Shown here piece after piece: positions 15,280 to 23,602 of a stretch of 32,094 nt of DNA. This stretch comes from Microbacterium resistens NBRC 103078. Its GTDB lineage: Bacteria > Actinomycetota > Actinomycetes > Actinomycetales > Microbacteriaceae. Location of the stretch: positions 1 to 32,094 of the forward strand of contig NZ_BCRA01000068.1 of the NCBI RefSeq assembly GCF_001552355.1, written 5' to 3'. The notes beneath the pieces were generated by a model. The model ran no database searches and was not told where the DNA came from. It saw only the letters and a list, made by a program, of their open reading frames with translations. Made by a program: the position numbers and the translations under genes. How positions within the stretch are numbered: position 1 is the first letter of the stretch; each line of letters begins with the position of its first letter.

Positions 15280-15331
15280 CCCGGGCGGCCGGGCTCGCCG
15301 TCATCCCCGCAGAGAGCTCGAAGAGGAACCG

Positions 15332-17503
15332 ATGACCGCTCCCGCCCCCGCCCGCCGCCGTGCGAGACGACCGGGGAGATGGCTGCGCGGGGTGCTGCCC
15401 GCCGTCCTCATCGTCGCGTGGCTCGCCGCGGCGTCCTTCGGCGGCCCGCTGTTCGGGAAGGTCGACGAGGTCTCCTCCAACGACAGCACGGCGTACCTGC
15501 CCGAATCCGCGGACGCGACCCAGGTCCGCGCGCTCCTGCCCGAGTTCACCGACTCCGACGCCATCCCGGCGATCGTCGTCTTCGTCGCGGAGCAGTCGCT
15601 GACGGAGGAGCAGCTCGCCGGGATCGAGGAGGCGCTGACGGAAGCGACCGATGTGGAGGGGGTCTCGCCGGACGTCTCCCCGGCGCTGCCCTCCGAGGAC
15701 GGGCGCGCCGTGCAGGCCTTCGTCCCGATCCTCGAGGATGCCGACGTAGGCGACACGGTCGGCGAGCTCGGCGCGGAGCTCCGTGGCGCGGCACCGGCGG
15801 GCGTCACCGTGCACATCACCGGACCCGCCGGCTTCACCGCGGACCTCGTCGCCGCCTTCGCAGGGATCGACGGACTCCTCCTGCTCGTGGCGTTCGCGGC
15901 CGTGCTGGTCATCCTCGTGCTGGTCTACCGATCACTCCTGCTCCCGGTCGTCGTCCTGTCGACGAGCCTGTTCGCCCTCTGCGTGGCGCTGCTCGTCGTG
16001 TGGTGGCTCGCGAAGGCCGGAGTGCTCCTTCTCAGCGGACAGACGCAGGGCATCCTCTTCATCCTCGTCATCGGCGCCGCGACGGACTACGCACTGCTCT
16101 TCGTCGCGCGGTTCCGCGAGGAGCTGCGGACGACGAGGGATCGCGGCGCCGCGATCGTCGGTGCGTGGAAGGGCGCCGTCGAACCCATCCTCGCCTCCGG
16201 CGGCACCGTGATCGCGGGGCTCCTGTGCCTGCTGCTCAGCGACCTGAAGTCCAACAGCGCCCTCGGCCCCGTCGCGGCGATCGGCATCGTGTTCGCGATG
16301 CTCGCCGCGCTCACCCTCCTGCCCGCGCTCCTGTTCGTGTTCGGCCGGGCCGTCTTCTGGCCGCGGCGACCGGCGTTCGAACCGGAGGTCGTGGCAGCGG
16401 AGAACGGCATGCCCGGCCGAGGGCTGTGGTCGCGGCTGGCCCGCGCGATCCCGCGACGGCCCCGCCTGATCTGGATCGGCACCACGCTCGTCCTCGCCGT
16501 CGGCGCGCTCGGTCTGACACAGCTGGATGCGAACGGCGTCCCGCAGTCCGATCTCGTCCTGTCCGCATCGGACGCGCGGGAGGGCCAGGCGGCGCTCGGC
16601 GAGCACTTCCCCGGCGGATCGGGGAGCCCTGCCTCCGTGGTCGTCGACGCCGACGACCTCCAGGAGGCGACCGACCTGCTGCTCGCCCGCGAGGGCGTGG
16701 AGGGGGTCGCCGTGGTGACCGCGGACTCGCCGAGCGGGTCCGCTCCCGTCACCGCCGACGGCATCCAGGCCTTCGGCCCGCCGGGGACCCCGACGCCGGA
16801 GCCGACCGTGGTGGACGGACGCGTCCTCCTTCAGGCGACGCTCGCGCACGCGGCCGACTCCCCGGCCGCCGCGGACACCGTCCTCGGCATCCGGGCGGAT
16901 CTCGTCCCCCTCCACGCGCTGGTGGGCGGGGTGACCGCGACCGCGGTAGACACGAACGAGGCCTCGATCCACGACCGGGCGGTGATCATCCCGCTCATCC
17001 TCGGCGTCATCCTCGTCATCCTGATGCTGCTCCTGCGCTCCGTCCTCGCGCCGATCCTCCTCGTCCTCACCACGGTGCTGTCCTTCGGCACGGCCCTGGG
17101 GGTCTCCGCACTGGTGTTCACGCACGTGCTCCACTTCCCCGGTGCGGACCCGGCCGTCCCGCTGTACGGGTTCGTCTTCCTCGTCGCGCTGGGGATCGAC
17201 TACAACATCTTCCTCATGACCCGCGTGCGCGAGGAGTCCCTCGCGCACGGCACGCGCGACGGCATCGTGCGGGGGCTGGCGATCACGGGCGGCGTCATCA
17301 CCTCGGCGGGCCTCGTGCTGGCGGCCACGTTCGCGGCGCTGTCGGTGATCCCGATCCTGTTCCTCGTGCAGCTCGCGTTCATCGTCGCCTTCGGCGTCCT
17401 GCTGGACACCTTCGTGGTGCGCTCGCTGCTCGTCCCGGCGCTCGGGTACGACATCGGCCGCGCGGTGTGGTGGCCGTCGCGTCTGAGCCGCGGCGAGCGC
17501 TGA
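15332..17503 (+). CDS. MMPL/RND family membrane transporter
   Basis: 723 aa; ATG preceded by AAGAGGAA. The classical two-fold MMPL layout is present: transmembrane helix 1 near residues 15-36, an extracytoplasmic domain to about 165, a five-helix bundle, then helix 7 near 385, a second outer domain and a second bundle. The paired Asp-Tyr proton-relay motifs are visible: GAATDYALLFVARFREEL in the first half and LGIDYNIFLMTRVREE in the second. MMPL proteins export lipids, siderophores or drugs using the proton gradient; no substrate-specific gene is adjacent. The stop codon lies in a hairpin shared with the convergent NUDIX gene. Confidence 0.93.
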   Translation: MTAPAPARRRARRPGRWLRGVLPAVLIVAWLAAASFGGPLFGKVDEVSSNDSTAYLPESADATQVRALLPEFTDSDAIPAIVVFVAEQSLTEEQLAGIEEALTEATDVEGVSPDVSPALPSEDGRAVQAFVPILEDADVGDTVGELGAELRGAAPAGVTVHITGPAGFTADLVAAFAGIDGLLLLVAFAAVLVILVLVYRSLLLPVVVLSTSLFALCVALLVVWWLAKAGVLLLSGQTQGILFILVIGAATDYALLFVARFREELRTTRDRGAAIVGAWKGAVEPILASGGTVIAGLLCLLLSDLKSNSALGPVAAIGIVFAMLAALTLLPALLFVFGRAVFWPRRPAFEPEVVAAENGMPGRGLWSRLARAIPRRPRLIWIGTTLVLAVGALGLTQLDANGVPQSDLVLSASDAREGQAALGEHFPGGSGSPASVVVDADDLQEATDLLLAREGVEGVAVVTADSPSGSAPVTADGIQAFGPPGTPTPEPTVVDGRVLLQATLAHAADSPAAADTVLGIRADLVPLHALVGGVTATAVDTNEASIHDRAVIIPLILGVILVILMLLLRSVLAPILLVLTTVLSFGTALGVSALVFTHVLHFPGADPAVPLYGFVFLVALGIDYNIFLMTRVREESLAHGTRDGIVRGLAITGGVITSAGLVLAATFAALSVIPILFLVQLAFIVAFGVLLDTFVVRSLLVPALGYDIGRAVWWPSRLSRGER

Positions 17504-17516
17504 GGGGTCTCAGCGC
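17497..17516. terminator. stop-codon-containing hairpin between convergent MMPL and NUDIX genes
   Basis: GCGCTGAG (17497-17504) and CTCAGCGC (17509-17516) are exact complements around GGGT. The left arm contains the MMPL stop TGA, and the right arm contains the NUDIX stop (TGA on the minus strand). Only 6 nt separate the two coding ends. No T tract is present, so it may act as a weak terminator or 3'-end stabiliser. Confidence 0.6.
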
Positions 17517-17944
17517 GACTGCATCACCCCGGCCATCCCGAGCGCGATGTCGACGAGCTTCACGCGCGGGAGGCCCCCGATCGCCGAGAGGTCGAACCAT
17601 CCGGCCATGTCCGTCGTGCCGTTCTTCTCGAAGCGCAGCCGGCCGCCGGTGATGTGCGCGCGGTAGACGATGCGCAGGGTGTGCAGCGGTACGTCCGCAC
17701 CGGGCGTCACCCTCTGTCCGGCCGGGATCACTCGGGAATGGATGCCGAGGAGCTCGTCGATCACGACCTTGTAACCCGTCTCCTCGCGGACCTCGCGGCG
17801 CGCGGCGACCTCGGGATCCTCGCCGGGTTCGAGGCCTCCGCCGGGCATCGTCCACGACGCCCGGCGCCCCTCCGTCCAGCGGGCGAGGAGCACGCGTTCG
17901 TCCTCGTCGGTGATGACCGCATAGGCGGCGACGCGCATGTCCAC
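17510..17944 (-). CDS. NUDIX hydrolase
   Basis: 144 aa from GTG at 17944 (reading V/M-D-M-R-V-A-A-Y); ATG at 17938 is the alternative. The GTG is favoured because TAGGGT lies exactly 7 nt upstream, the leaderless spacing seen at other genes here. A complete Nudix box runs at residues 36-58, with G36, E42 and REVREETGY (50-58) in the GX5EX7REUXEEXGU order. The enzyme hydrolyses a nucleoside-diphosphate-linked substrate in the cytoplasm with Mg2+; the substrate is not predictable. Convergent with the MMPL gene. Confidence 0.9.
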   Translation of the reverse strand: MDMRVAAYAVITDEDERVLLARWTEGRRASWTMPGGGLEPGEDPEVAARREVREETGYKVVIDELLGIHSRVIPAGQRVTPGADVPLHTLRIVYRAHITGGRLRFEKNGTTDMAGWFDLSAIGGLPRVKLVDIALGMAGVMQSR

Positions 17945-18038
17945 GCGCCTCACCCTATCCAGCACACCGACCCACCGCGACGGGGACGTGAATATGCCGG
18001 TCCGGGAATACGATCCGGCGGCCGCTCGCCGCGCAGCC

Positions 18039-19643
18039 TCAGACCACGCGGCGTCCGGCCAGGTACGTGGCGCGCACCTCGGTCTCGGCGAGCTCGTCGG
18101 GCGTCGCCTCCAGAGGATCACGATCGACGACGATGAGGTCGGCGAAGAGGCCCGGCGACAGCGATCCGACCTCGTTCTCGCTGAACAGCTGCCAGGCCGC
18201 GTTGACGGTGTGCGCGGCGAGCGACTGGCGCCGGCCGACCGGGGACCCTCCGGGCATGACCCGCCCCGTCCGGCTCGTGCGCGTCTCTGCGACCGCCATG
18301 TTGCGGAACGGCTCGGTGGGAGTGACCCAGCCGTCGTTGTGGAAGCTCGCCCGGTGGCCGGCGGCGAAGGCCGCACCGGCGTCGGCCCAGGCACCACCGC
18401 GCTCCGGCCCGAACAGGTCGTCGACGAGGACGTCGCCCCAGTACGTGATGTGATCCACGAAGAGGCTCACCGTGACCCCGAGCGCGGCCGCACGGCGGAA
18501 CTGCCCGGGGGTCATGGCCCCGACGTGCTCCAGACGGTGCCGGTGGTCGACGCTGCCGTGTCGACGGATCAGCTCCTCGTACACGTCGAGGGTCTGGTCG
18601 ATGGCGAGGTCCCCGTGGGCGTGACAGGCCAGCTGCCACCCTGCGGCCGCGTAGGGCTCCGCGATGGCGAGCAGCTCGTCGGGGGAGTAGTTCGTCCGCC
18701 CGACATGTCCCGGCTCCAGCCCGAGCGCCCGGGTCGCCTCCGTGTCGAGGTAGGGGAAGCTCGTGGCGATGTTTCCGATCCACGGCGAGCCGTCCGACCA
18801 GGTCTTGACCCCCACCTGACGTGTCATCGCATCGCCCGCGCCGCGGGCGCGCGGAGCGCCCCCGGGGCGGGACATCTCGTACCAGCGCAACCGCACCGGC
18901 AGGCGGCCGGCAGCCCGCAGCGCCTCGACCGCGGGGTTCAGGGCGGGGTTCCAGCTCAGGTCGGCGACGGTCGTGCATCCGCGCCGGGCAAGGTCCTCGA
19001 CGTGCGCGCCCAACAGCCCGACGATGTCCGCCTGCGCCGCCGACAGCAGCGGTGCCGTGACGATCTCGACCGCGCGCGCCTCCTGAGCGACCCCGGACAG
19101 ATCCCCGGACGCGTCTCTCCCGAACGAGGCGCCGGGCGGGTCGGGGGTGTCGCGGCTGATCCCCGCGACGTCCGCGGCCGCGGTGTTGAAGTAGGCCGAG
19201 TGGCCGGAGTTGTGCACGATCACGAGCGGCACGGACCCCGCCATCTCGTCGAGGAGGGCGCGTCCCGGTTCCGGCAGACCTCGTTGCAGCAGCGCATCCC
19301 AGCCGTTCGCGAAGACGCTTCCCGAGGACTCGGCCGCACGCGAGATCGCAGCGCGAAGGGTGTCCATCACCTGCGCGGCCGTCGGCACGACGACCGGACG
19401 CAGATCGACGACCCGATCCGACAGCAGCACCGCTGCCGTGCCCGGATGGCCGTGCGGCTCGATGAGCCCCGGCATGATCCACCCGTCCAGTCGTTCCCGC
19501 TGCGCCGACGGGTGGGCCGCGGCGAGCGCGTCCGTCGCGCCGACCGCGAGGATCCGGCCGTCGTCGTCGACGAGCACGGCCTCGGCGAGGTCGGGACCCG
19601 TGGGGGCGAGCGGTCGGACGCGCCCCGCGAACAGGATGCTCAT
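18039..19643 (-). CDS. YtcJ-like metal-dependent amidohydrolase
   Basis: 534 aa, amidohydrolase family 3. The N-terminal strand domain leads to the first metal motif HGH in MPGLIEPHGHPG (usually HxH). Later motifs are VGVKTWSDGSPW (carboxylated-lysine region), LACHAHGDLAID (third metal histidine), RHRLEHVG (fourth) and VDHITYWGD/SFHNDG with the catalytic Asp near the end. The C-terminal composite-domain strand is GLFADLIVVDRDPL. The family hydrolyses amide bonds of small molecules; natural substrates are mostly unknown. It starts 7 nt after the lipoprotein stop, so the two are one transcription unit. Confidence 0.9.
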   Translation of the reverse strand: MSILFAGRVRPLAPTGPDLAEAVLVDDDGRILAVGATDALAAAHPSAQRERLDGWIMPGLIEPHGHPGTAAVLLSDRVVDLRPVVVPTAAQVMDTLRAAISRAAESSGSVFANGWDALLQRGLPEPGRALLDEMAGSVPLVIVHNSGHSAYFNTAAADVAGISRDTPDPPGASFGRDASGDLSGVAQEARAVEIVTAPLLSAAQADIVGLLGAHVEDLARRGCTTVADLSWNPALNPAVEALRAAGRLPVRLRWYEMSRPGGAPRARGAGDAMTRQVGVKTWSDGSPWIGNIATSFPYLDTEATRALGLEPGHVGRTNYSPDELLAIAEPYAAAGWQLACHAHGDLAIDQTLDVYEELIRRHGSVDHRHRLEHVGAMTPGQFRRAAALGVTVSLFVDHITYWGDVLVDDLFGPERGGAWADAGAAFAAGHRASFHNDGWVTPTEPFRNMAVAETRTSRTGRVMPGGSPVGRRQSLAAHTVNAAWQLFSENEVGSLSPGLFADLIVVDRDPLEATPDELAETEVRATYLAGRRVV

Positions 19644-19650
19644 CGCGGCG

Positions 19651-20451
19651 CTATCCGACCGGGGTGATCTCGACCGGGCTGCCGAGGTCGTGATAATACT
19701 GCGTGGCCGTCTCGGTCAGGCCGAGGAACGAGACCGTCCCGGTCGCTCCGACCGGGATCCATCCGTCCGAATACCAGAGCTCGTACGCGTCCACGCCGAC
19801 ACCGCCCCAGGAGAAGGCGGCGTCGCTCACGATCCGGTAGGCGTCGACGGTCGTCCCGTTCGGCAGCTCCACCGGGGCCGGCTCCTGCACGGTCCAGGCC
19901 GGGCTCGCGGCGATCAGGTCCACCGTCGCCGCGGGATCCGCGAAGATGCGCGTGAGCTCCCCCGCGATCCCGGCGATCATGACCTCCGGGTCGGCGGAGG
20001 TGACGTCCCCCGCGATCGGTCCGGTCCCGCGGTCGATCCACATCTGGCCACCGATGTAGGTGACCTCCATCGAGCCCTCGGCGTCGTCGATCGTGCCCTG
20101 CATCTCGAAGTCCGGGGCGTAGCGGAATCGCACCTCGCCGTTCTGCGACCCGCTGCGGATCGTCTCCCGTCCGCTGCCCGTGCTGCGCAGGGCCATCGCC
20201 ACGCAGGCCCCCAGCGTGGCGCCGTCGTAGGCCGCGCCGGGGGAGAGCGGCAGCGCCGCGCATTCCGCAGGGGACGCCCAGGTCTTCTCCGACGGCGTCG
20301 GGGCGGGGGTGGGCGTCGCGCTCGGCAGCGGCGAGGGCGTCGACGCCTCGGCGGAGGGCGATCCCGTCGGCGCCGGCGCGGTCGCGGTGCAGCCTGCGAG
20401 GAGCGCCGCGAGAACGATCACCGCACCGGGCACGAGCGCACGCATCCTCAT
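19651..20451 (-). CDS. predicted lipoprotein, function unknown
   Basis: 266 aa from ATG at 20451 with GGAGAG 8 nt upstream. The signal sequence MRMRALVPGAVIVLAA ends in a lipobox LLAGC with Cys21 as the lipidation site. A Thr/Pro/Ser-rich spacer follows (about 22-62), then a globular domain of about 200 residues with alternating strands (GEVRFRYAPDFEMQGTID, SMEVTYIGGQMWIDRG, YELWYSDGWIPVGATG). The pattern of strands resembles surface lipoproteins of the LppX/LprG-like or LolA-like curved-sheet type, but this is a guess. Possibly a binding partner for the amidohydrolase encoded downstream. Confidence 0.85.
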   Translation of the reverse strand: MRMRALVPGAVIVLAALLAGCTATAPAPTGSPSAEASTPSPLPSATPTPAPTPSEKTWASPAECAALPLSPGAAYDGATLGACVAMALRSTGSGRETIRSGSQNGEVRFRYAPDFEMQGTIDDAEGSMEVTYIGGQMWIDRGTGPIAGDVTSADPEVMIAGIAGELTRIFADPAATVDLIAASPAWTVQEPAPVELPNGTTVDAYRIVSDAAFSWGGVGVDAYELWYSDGWIPVGATGTVSFLGLTETATQYYHDLGSPVEITPVG

Positions 20452-20580
20452 CGACGTTCTCTCCTTCGGGGCACGGGGTCCCCTCGATGCTAGCGGTGTC
20501 GGCCTCGTCCTGCTCGGCGGCCGGGGACCCGTGTGGAACGATCGGCTGCGCGCCACGGCCCGGGCGAGACCGCGGGGCAA

Positions 20581-20593
20581 TAGCGTGGGGGAC
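20581..20593 (+). promoter_or_regulatory. -10 element of a leaderless promoter for the Xaa-Pro peptidase
   Basis: TAGCGT (20581-20586) is followed by GGGGGAC and then ATG, i.e. a 7-nt gap that puts the transcription start at the start codon. There is no separate Shine-Dalgarno spacing that would fit a leadered mRNA. Confidence 0.5.
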
Positions 20594-21715
20594 ATGAGCG
20601 CATCTCCCTTCGCCGCCGAGGTCTACGCCGCCCGTCTCGACCGCGCCCGCACGCTGGCCGCGGACGCCGGCCTGGACGGACTCGTCGTCGGCCCGGGACC
20701 GGACCTGCAGTACCTCCTCGGGGTGGAGGGCGACACGATCGAGCGGCTGACCGCACTCGTTCTGCGCCCGGGAACCGACCCGGTCGTGGTCGTGCCGCGG
20801 ATGGAGCTCGCGAAGGTCCGGGAGACCGCCGTGGGCACGCTCGGCCTGCGCATCGCGGACTGGGTGGACGGCGAGGATCCCTATGCTCTCGTCACCGCTG
20901 CGCTCGGCTCCCCTGCCCGCGTCGGGGTGTCCGACGCCCTCCCGGCCCTGCATGTCATCCCGATCGGCGAGGCTTTGGGGGTCCAAGTGGAGCTCGCGAC
21001 ACCGGTGCTGCGTGAGAGCAGGATGATCAAGGACTCCGCGGAGATCGAGGAGCTGCGCCGTGCCGGATCCGCCATCGATGCGGTGCACCGGGCCGTGCCG
21101 GGGCTGCTGCGCGCCGGACGCACGGAGCGGGACGTCGCCGCGGACATCCATGCGGCGATCCTCGCGGCCGGTCATCGCTCCGTCGAGTTCGTCATCGTCG
21201 GGTCCGGCCCGAACGGCGCGGACCCGCACCACGAGGTCTCGGACCGCGTGATCGAGGACGGCGACGTGGTCGTGGTCGACATCGGCGGTGCCGTGCCGTC
21301 CGGCTACAACTCCGACAGCACGCGCACGTACGCGGTGGGCACGCCCTCCGCGGAGGCGGCGCAGCGGATCGGGATCCTGCAGAGCGCGCAGCAGGCCGCC
21401 GTGGACGCCGTGCGCCCGGGTGCCACCGCCGCGGAGGTGGACGCGGCCGCGCGGGACGTGCTCTCCGCGGCGGGGCTCGGCGAGGCGTTCCTCCACCGGA
21501 CCGGGCACGGGATCGGCGTCTCGGTGCACGAGGAGCCGTACATCGCCCCCGGGAACGATCTCGTGCTGCGCGAGGGCATGGCGTTCAGCATCGAGCCGGG
21601 CATCTACTTCCCGGGCTCGTGGGGAGCGCGGATCGAGGACATCGTCGTGGTGACCGCCGACGGCGCCGAGCGCCTGAACAACGCCCCGCACGGGCTCACC
21701 CCCGCCGGAGGCTGA
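20594..21715 (+). CDS. M24 family metallopeptidase (Xaa-Pro aminopeptidase/dipeptidase type)
   Basis: 373 aa; ATG at 20594. Residues 1-135 form the creatinase/prolidase N-terminal domain and about 145-370 the pita-bread catalytic domain. The five dinuclear-metal ligands are D229 (VVVDIGG), D241 (NSDSTRTY), H305 (RTGHGIG), E334 (FSIEPGIY) and E348 (ARIEDIV); the GSGPNGADPHHEVSD segment supplies substrate-binding histidines. It trims dipeptides or N-terminal residues next to proline in the cytoplasm. A peptide-type ABC importer is encoded just downstream on the other strand, so uptake and breakdown of peptides may be linked. Confidence 0.93.
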   Translation: MSASPFAAEVYAARLDRARTLAADAGLDGLVVGPGPDLQYLLGVEGDTIERLTALVLRPGTDPVVVVPRMELAKVRETAVGTLGLRIADWVDGEDPYALVTAALGSPARVGVSDALPALHVIPIGEALGVQVELATPVLRESRMIKDSAEIEELRRAGSAIDAVHRAVPGLLRAGRTERDVAADIHAAILAAGHRSVEFVIVGSGPNGADPHHEVSDRVIEDGDVVVVDIGGAVPSGYNSDSTRTYAVGTPSAEAAQRIGILQSAQQAAVDAVRPGATAAEVDAAARDVLSAAGLGEAFLHRTGHGIGVSVHEEPYIAPGNDLVLREGMAFSIEPGIYFPGSWGARIEDIVVVTADGAERLNNAPHGLTPAGG

Positions 21716-21848
21716 CCGAGGAGCGCAACGACGAGGACGCCCTGCCCCCGGGTCACCGCGTTTCGACTCGCTCCGCTCGCTCAACGACCGAGAAACCCAC
21801 CCGGACGTTGAGCGAAGAGCGCAGCGACGAGACGAAACGCAGCGCCGG
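21716..21848. repeat. REP-like long palindromic element, copy B, with a partial half-unit
   Basis: This gap between the convergent peptidase and ABC genes holds a second copy of the element found at 5876-5945. The left half is 21757-21790 (CGCGTTTCGACTCGCTCCGC, then TCGCTCAACGACCG); the right half is 21804-21840 (GACGTTGAGCGAAGAGCGC, then CGAGACGAAACGC). The outer arms pair with one mismatch. A 13-nt stretch replaces the palindrome centre. A degenerate extra right-half (CGAGGAGCGCAACGACGAGG) lies at 21719-21738, so the array looks composite. It probably also serves as transcription barrier for both genes. Confidence 0.8.
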
Positions 21849-22706
21849 TCAGCGGGTGCGGTCGAGCGCCTCCGGGATCTCCGCGGACCACGCGGAGGGC
21901 GCCTCCGACGCCGGGGCGGCGGGGAGCACCCCGGCGCCGTCCGGGTGCGGGATCGCCGCCAGCAGCGCCTCGGTGTACGGGTGCACCGGATCGGCCCACA
22001 CCGTCGCGGTCGGTCCCGACTCCACGATGCGGCCGCGATACATCACCGCGACCCGGTCGGCCATCAGCCGCACCACCGAGAGGTCGTGCGAGATGAAGAG
22101 CATCGCCGCCCCGGAGGCGACGCACAACTCCCGCATCATCGCCGCGACCGACGCCTGCGCCGAGGCGTCGAGGGCTGAGATCGGCTCGTCGGCGACGATC
22201 AGATCCGGGCGCGCGGCGAGCGCCCGCGCGATCGCGACCCGCTGGCGCTGACCCCCGGAGAGCTGGTACGGATAGCGGTCGGCCAGCGCCGGCGACAGCC
22301 CCACAGCCTCGAGCCAGTGCGTCGGGGGCTCGACCGCCGCGCCGCGGGCGCGCGCAGCGCGGGATCCCTCCGCGATCTGCTGCGAGACCCGCAGCCGCGG
22401 GTTCAGTGAGGAGTTCGGATCCTGGAACACCATCTGGATCGCCGTGAGCTCCTTCGGCCGGGTGCGCAGGCCCAGCGGCGGGACGGCCCGGCCGCGATAG
22501 CGCACCTCTCCGCCGCGGGGGCGCTCCATCCCCACGACGGCGCGCGCCGTGGACGACTTCCCGCAGCCGCTCTCGCCCACGAGGGCGAGCACCTCTCCGG
22601 CGGCGATGTCGAACGAGACGCCGTCCACCGCGCGGAACGCGGACCGCCCGCCGTACTCGACGACGAGATCGCCGACGTGCAGCACCGGGGACCGGGGATC
22701 GCTCAC
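21849..22706 (-). CDS. peptide ABC transporter ATP-binding protein (OppF/DppF-like)
   Basis: 285 aa; the GTG start overlaps the previous ATPase stop (GTGA). Walker A GESGCGKS (44-51), Q-loop VFQDPNSSLNPRL, signature LSGGQRQ (149-155), Walker B LIVADEP (169-175), and the H-loop in LFISHDL are all intact. The region after about residue 230 contains VESGPTATVWADPVHPYTEALLAAIP, typical of the oligopeptide-importer C-terminal extension. It is the last gene of a five-gene importer operon. It powers peptide uptake together with the second ATPase. The usual substrates of the family are peptides, but nickel or other solutes are possible. Confidence 0.93.
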   Translation of the reverse strand: MSDPRSPVLHVGDLVVEYGGRSAFRAVDGVSFDIAAGEVLALVGESGCGKSSTARAVVGMERPRGGEVRYRGRAVPPLGLRTRPKELTAIQMVFQDPNSSLNPRLRVSQQIAEGSRAARARGAAVEPPTHWLEAVGLSPALADRYPYQLSGGQRQRVAIARALAARPDLIVADEPISALDASAQASVAAMMRELCVASGAAMLFISHDLSVVRLMADRVAVMYRGRIVESGPTATVWADPVHPYTEALLAAIPHPDGAGVLPAAPASEAPSAWSAEIPEALDRTR

Positions 22707-23602
22707 CGCTTCTCCTCCTCGTTCACGGGTGCCTCGTTCACGGGCGCCTCGTTCGCCTGCGCGCCGCTCCGGTGCGGGCAGCTCTGCTCGGCGGCCGGGG
22801 CGTCCACCAGCGGGTCCTGCGCGTCGGGCATCGCGTCCAGCAGCTCCCGCGTGTACGGGTGCTGCGGGTCCGTGAACACCTGCCGGCGGGACCCGGACTC
22901 GACGATCAGCCCGCCGCGCATCACCGCGACGTCGTCGGCCACGGCGCTCATCACCCCCAGGTCGTGGGTGACGAGCAGCACCGCGAGGTCCCGCTCGGTG
23001 GCGAGGTCGCGCAGAAGGTGGAGGATCCCGGCCTGCACCGTGACGTCCAGCGCCGTCGTGGGCTCGTCCGCGAGCAGGACCTCCGGGTCGCAGGCGAGCG
23101 CGATGGCGATCGCGATGCGCTGCCGCTGACCGCCGGAGAACTGATGCGGGTACTTCTGCAGCGCCTCGTCGGGGTTCGGCACGCGGACGAGCGCGAGCAG
23201 CTCTGCCGCGCGCGCACGCGCCTGGGCGCGCGAGAGCCCGCGATGCGCGCGCATGCCGTCGGCGAGCTGGGAGCCCACCGTGATCTGGGGGTGCAGGCTC
23301 GCGGACGGATCCTGGAACACCATGCCGATCCGCTTCCCGCGGACCCGTCGATACGCCCGGTCGCCCATTCCGACGAGCTCGGTGTCCCCGCCGAGAAGGA
23401 TGGATCCCGATGCGGTGCCGCCCGCGGGGAGCAGGCCGAGCACAGCCATCGCGGTCATGCTCTTGCCGGACCCCGATTCGCCGGCGAGGCCCTGCACCCG
23501 CCCGGCGACCAGGTCCAGGTCGATGCCGCGGACGACCTCGGTGCGGTGCTTCCTGCTCTGCCCCAGCTCGACGCGGAGGTCGCGGATCGCGAGCACGCTC
23601 AT
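22703..23602 (-). CDS. peptide ABC transporter ATP-binding protein (OppD/DppD-like)
   Basis: 299 aa from ATG at 23602, which overlaps the upstream permease stop (ATGA). Walker A GESGSGKSM (41-49), Q-loop MVFQDPSASLHPQ, signature FSGGQRQ (155-161), Walker B VLLADEP (175-181) and H-loop LLVTHDL are intact. The C-terminal extension VESGSRRQVFTDPQHPYTRELLDAMPD belongs to the oligopeptide family. Oddly, the protein ends in a short repeat (NEAPVNEAPVNEEEKR) encoded by a 15-bp tandem repeat. The iron-sulfur cysteine cluster seen in some DppD proteins is not obvious. Confidence 0.93.
   Translation of the reverse strand: MSVLAIRDLRVELGQSRKHRTEVVRGIDLDLVAGRVQGLAGESGSGKSMTAMAVLGLLPAGGTASGSILLGGDTELVGMGDRAYRRVRGKRIGMVFQDPSASLHPQITVGSQLADGMRAHRGLSRAQARARAAELLALVRVPNPDEALQKYPHQFSGGQRQRIAIAIALACDPEVLLADEPTTALDVTVQAGILHLLRDLATERDLAVLLVTHDLGVMSAVADDVAVMRGGLIVESGSRRQVFTDPQHPYTRELLDAMPDAQDPLVDAPAAEQSCPHRSGAQANEAPVNEAPVNEEEKR
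22720..22749. repeat. 15-bp tandem repeat in the DppD-like C-terminus
   Basis: Two units, TCGTTCACGGGTGCC (22720-22734) and TCGTTCACGGGCGCC (22735-22749), differ at one base. A degenerate third copy begins at 22750. On the coding strand each encodes the pentapeptide motif NEAPV/APVNE. It probably varies in copy number by slippage without affecting the ATPase core. Confidence 0.75.

Noticed and set aside
15379..17652. 757-aa plus-strand ORF overlapping the MMPL gene
   Set aside because: Arg/Pro/Gly low-complexity product typical of a +1-frame shadow; the MMPL frame carries the transporter motifs and a ribosome site.
17937..19667. 576-aa plus-strand ORF opposite the amidohydrolase
   Set aside because: Shadow frame with no domain pattern. 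The minus-strand amidohydrolase has metal motifs in the correct order.
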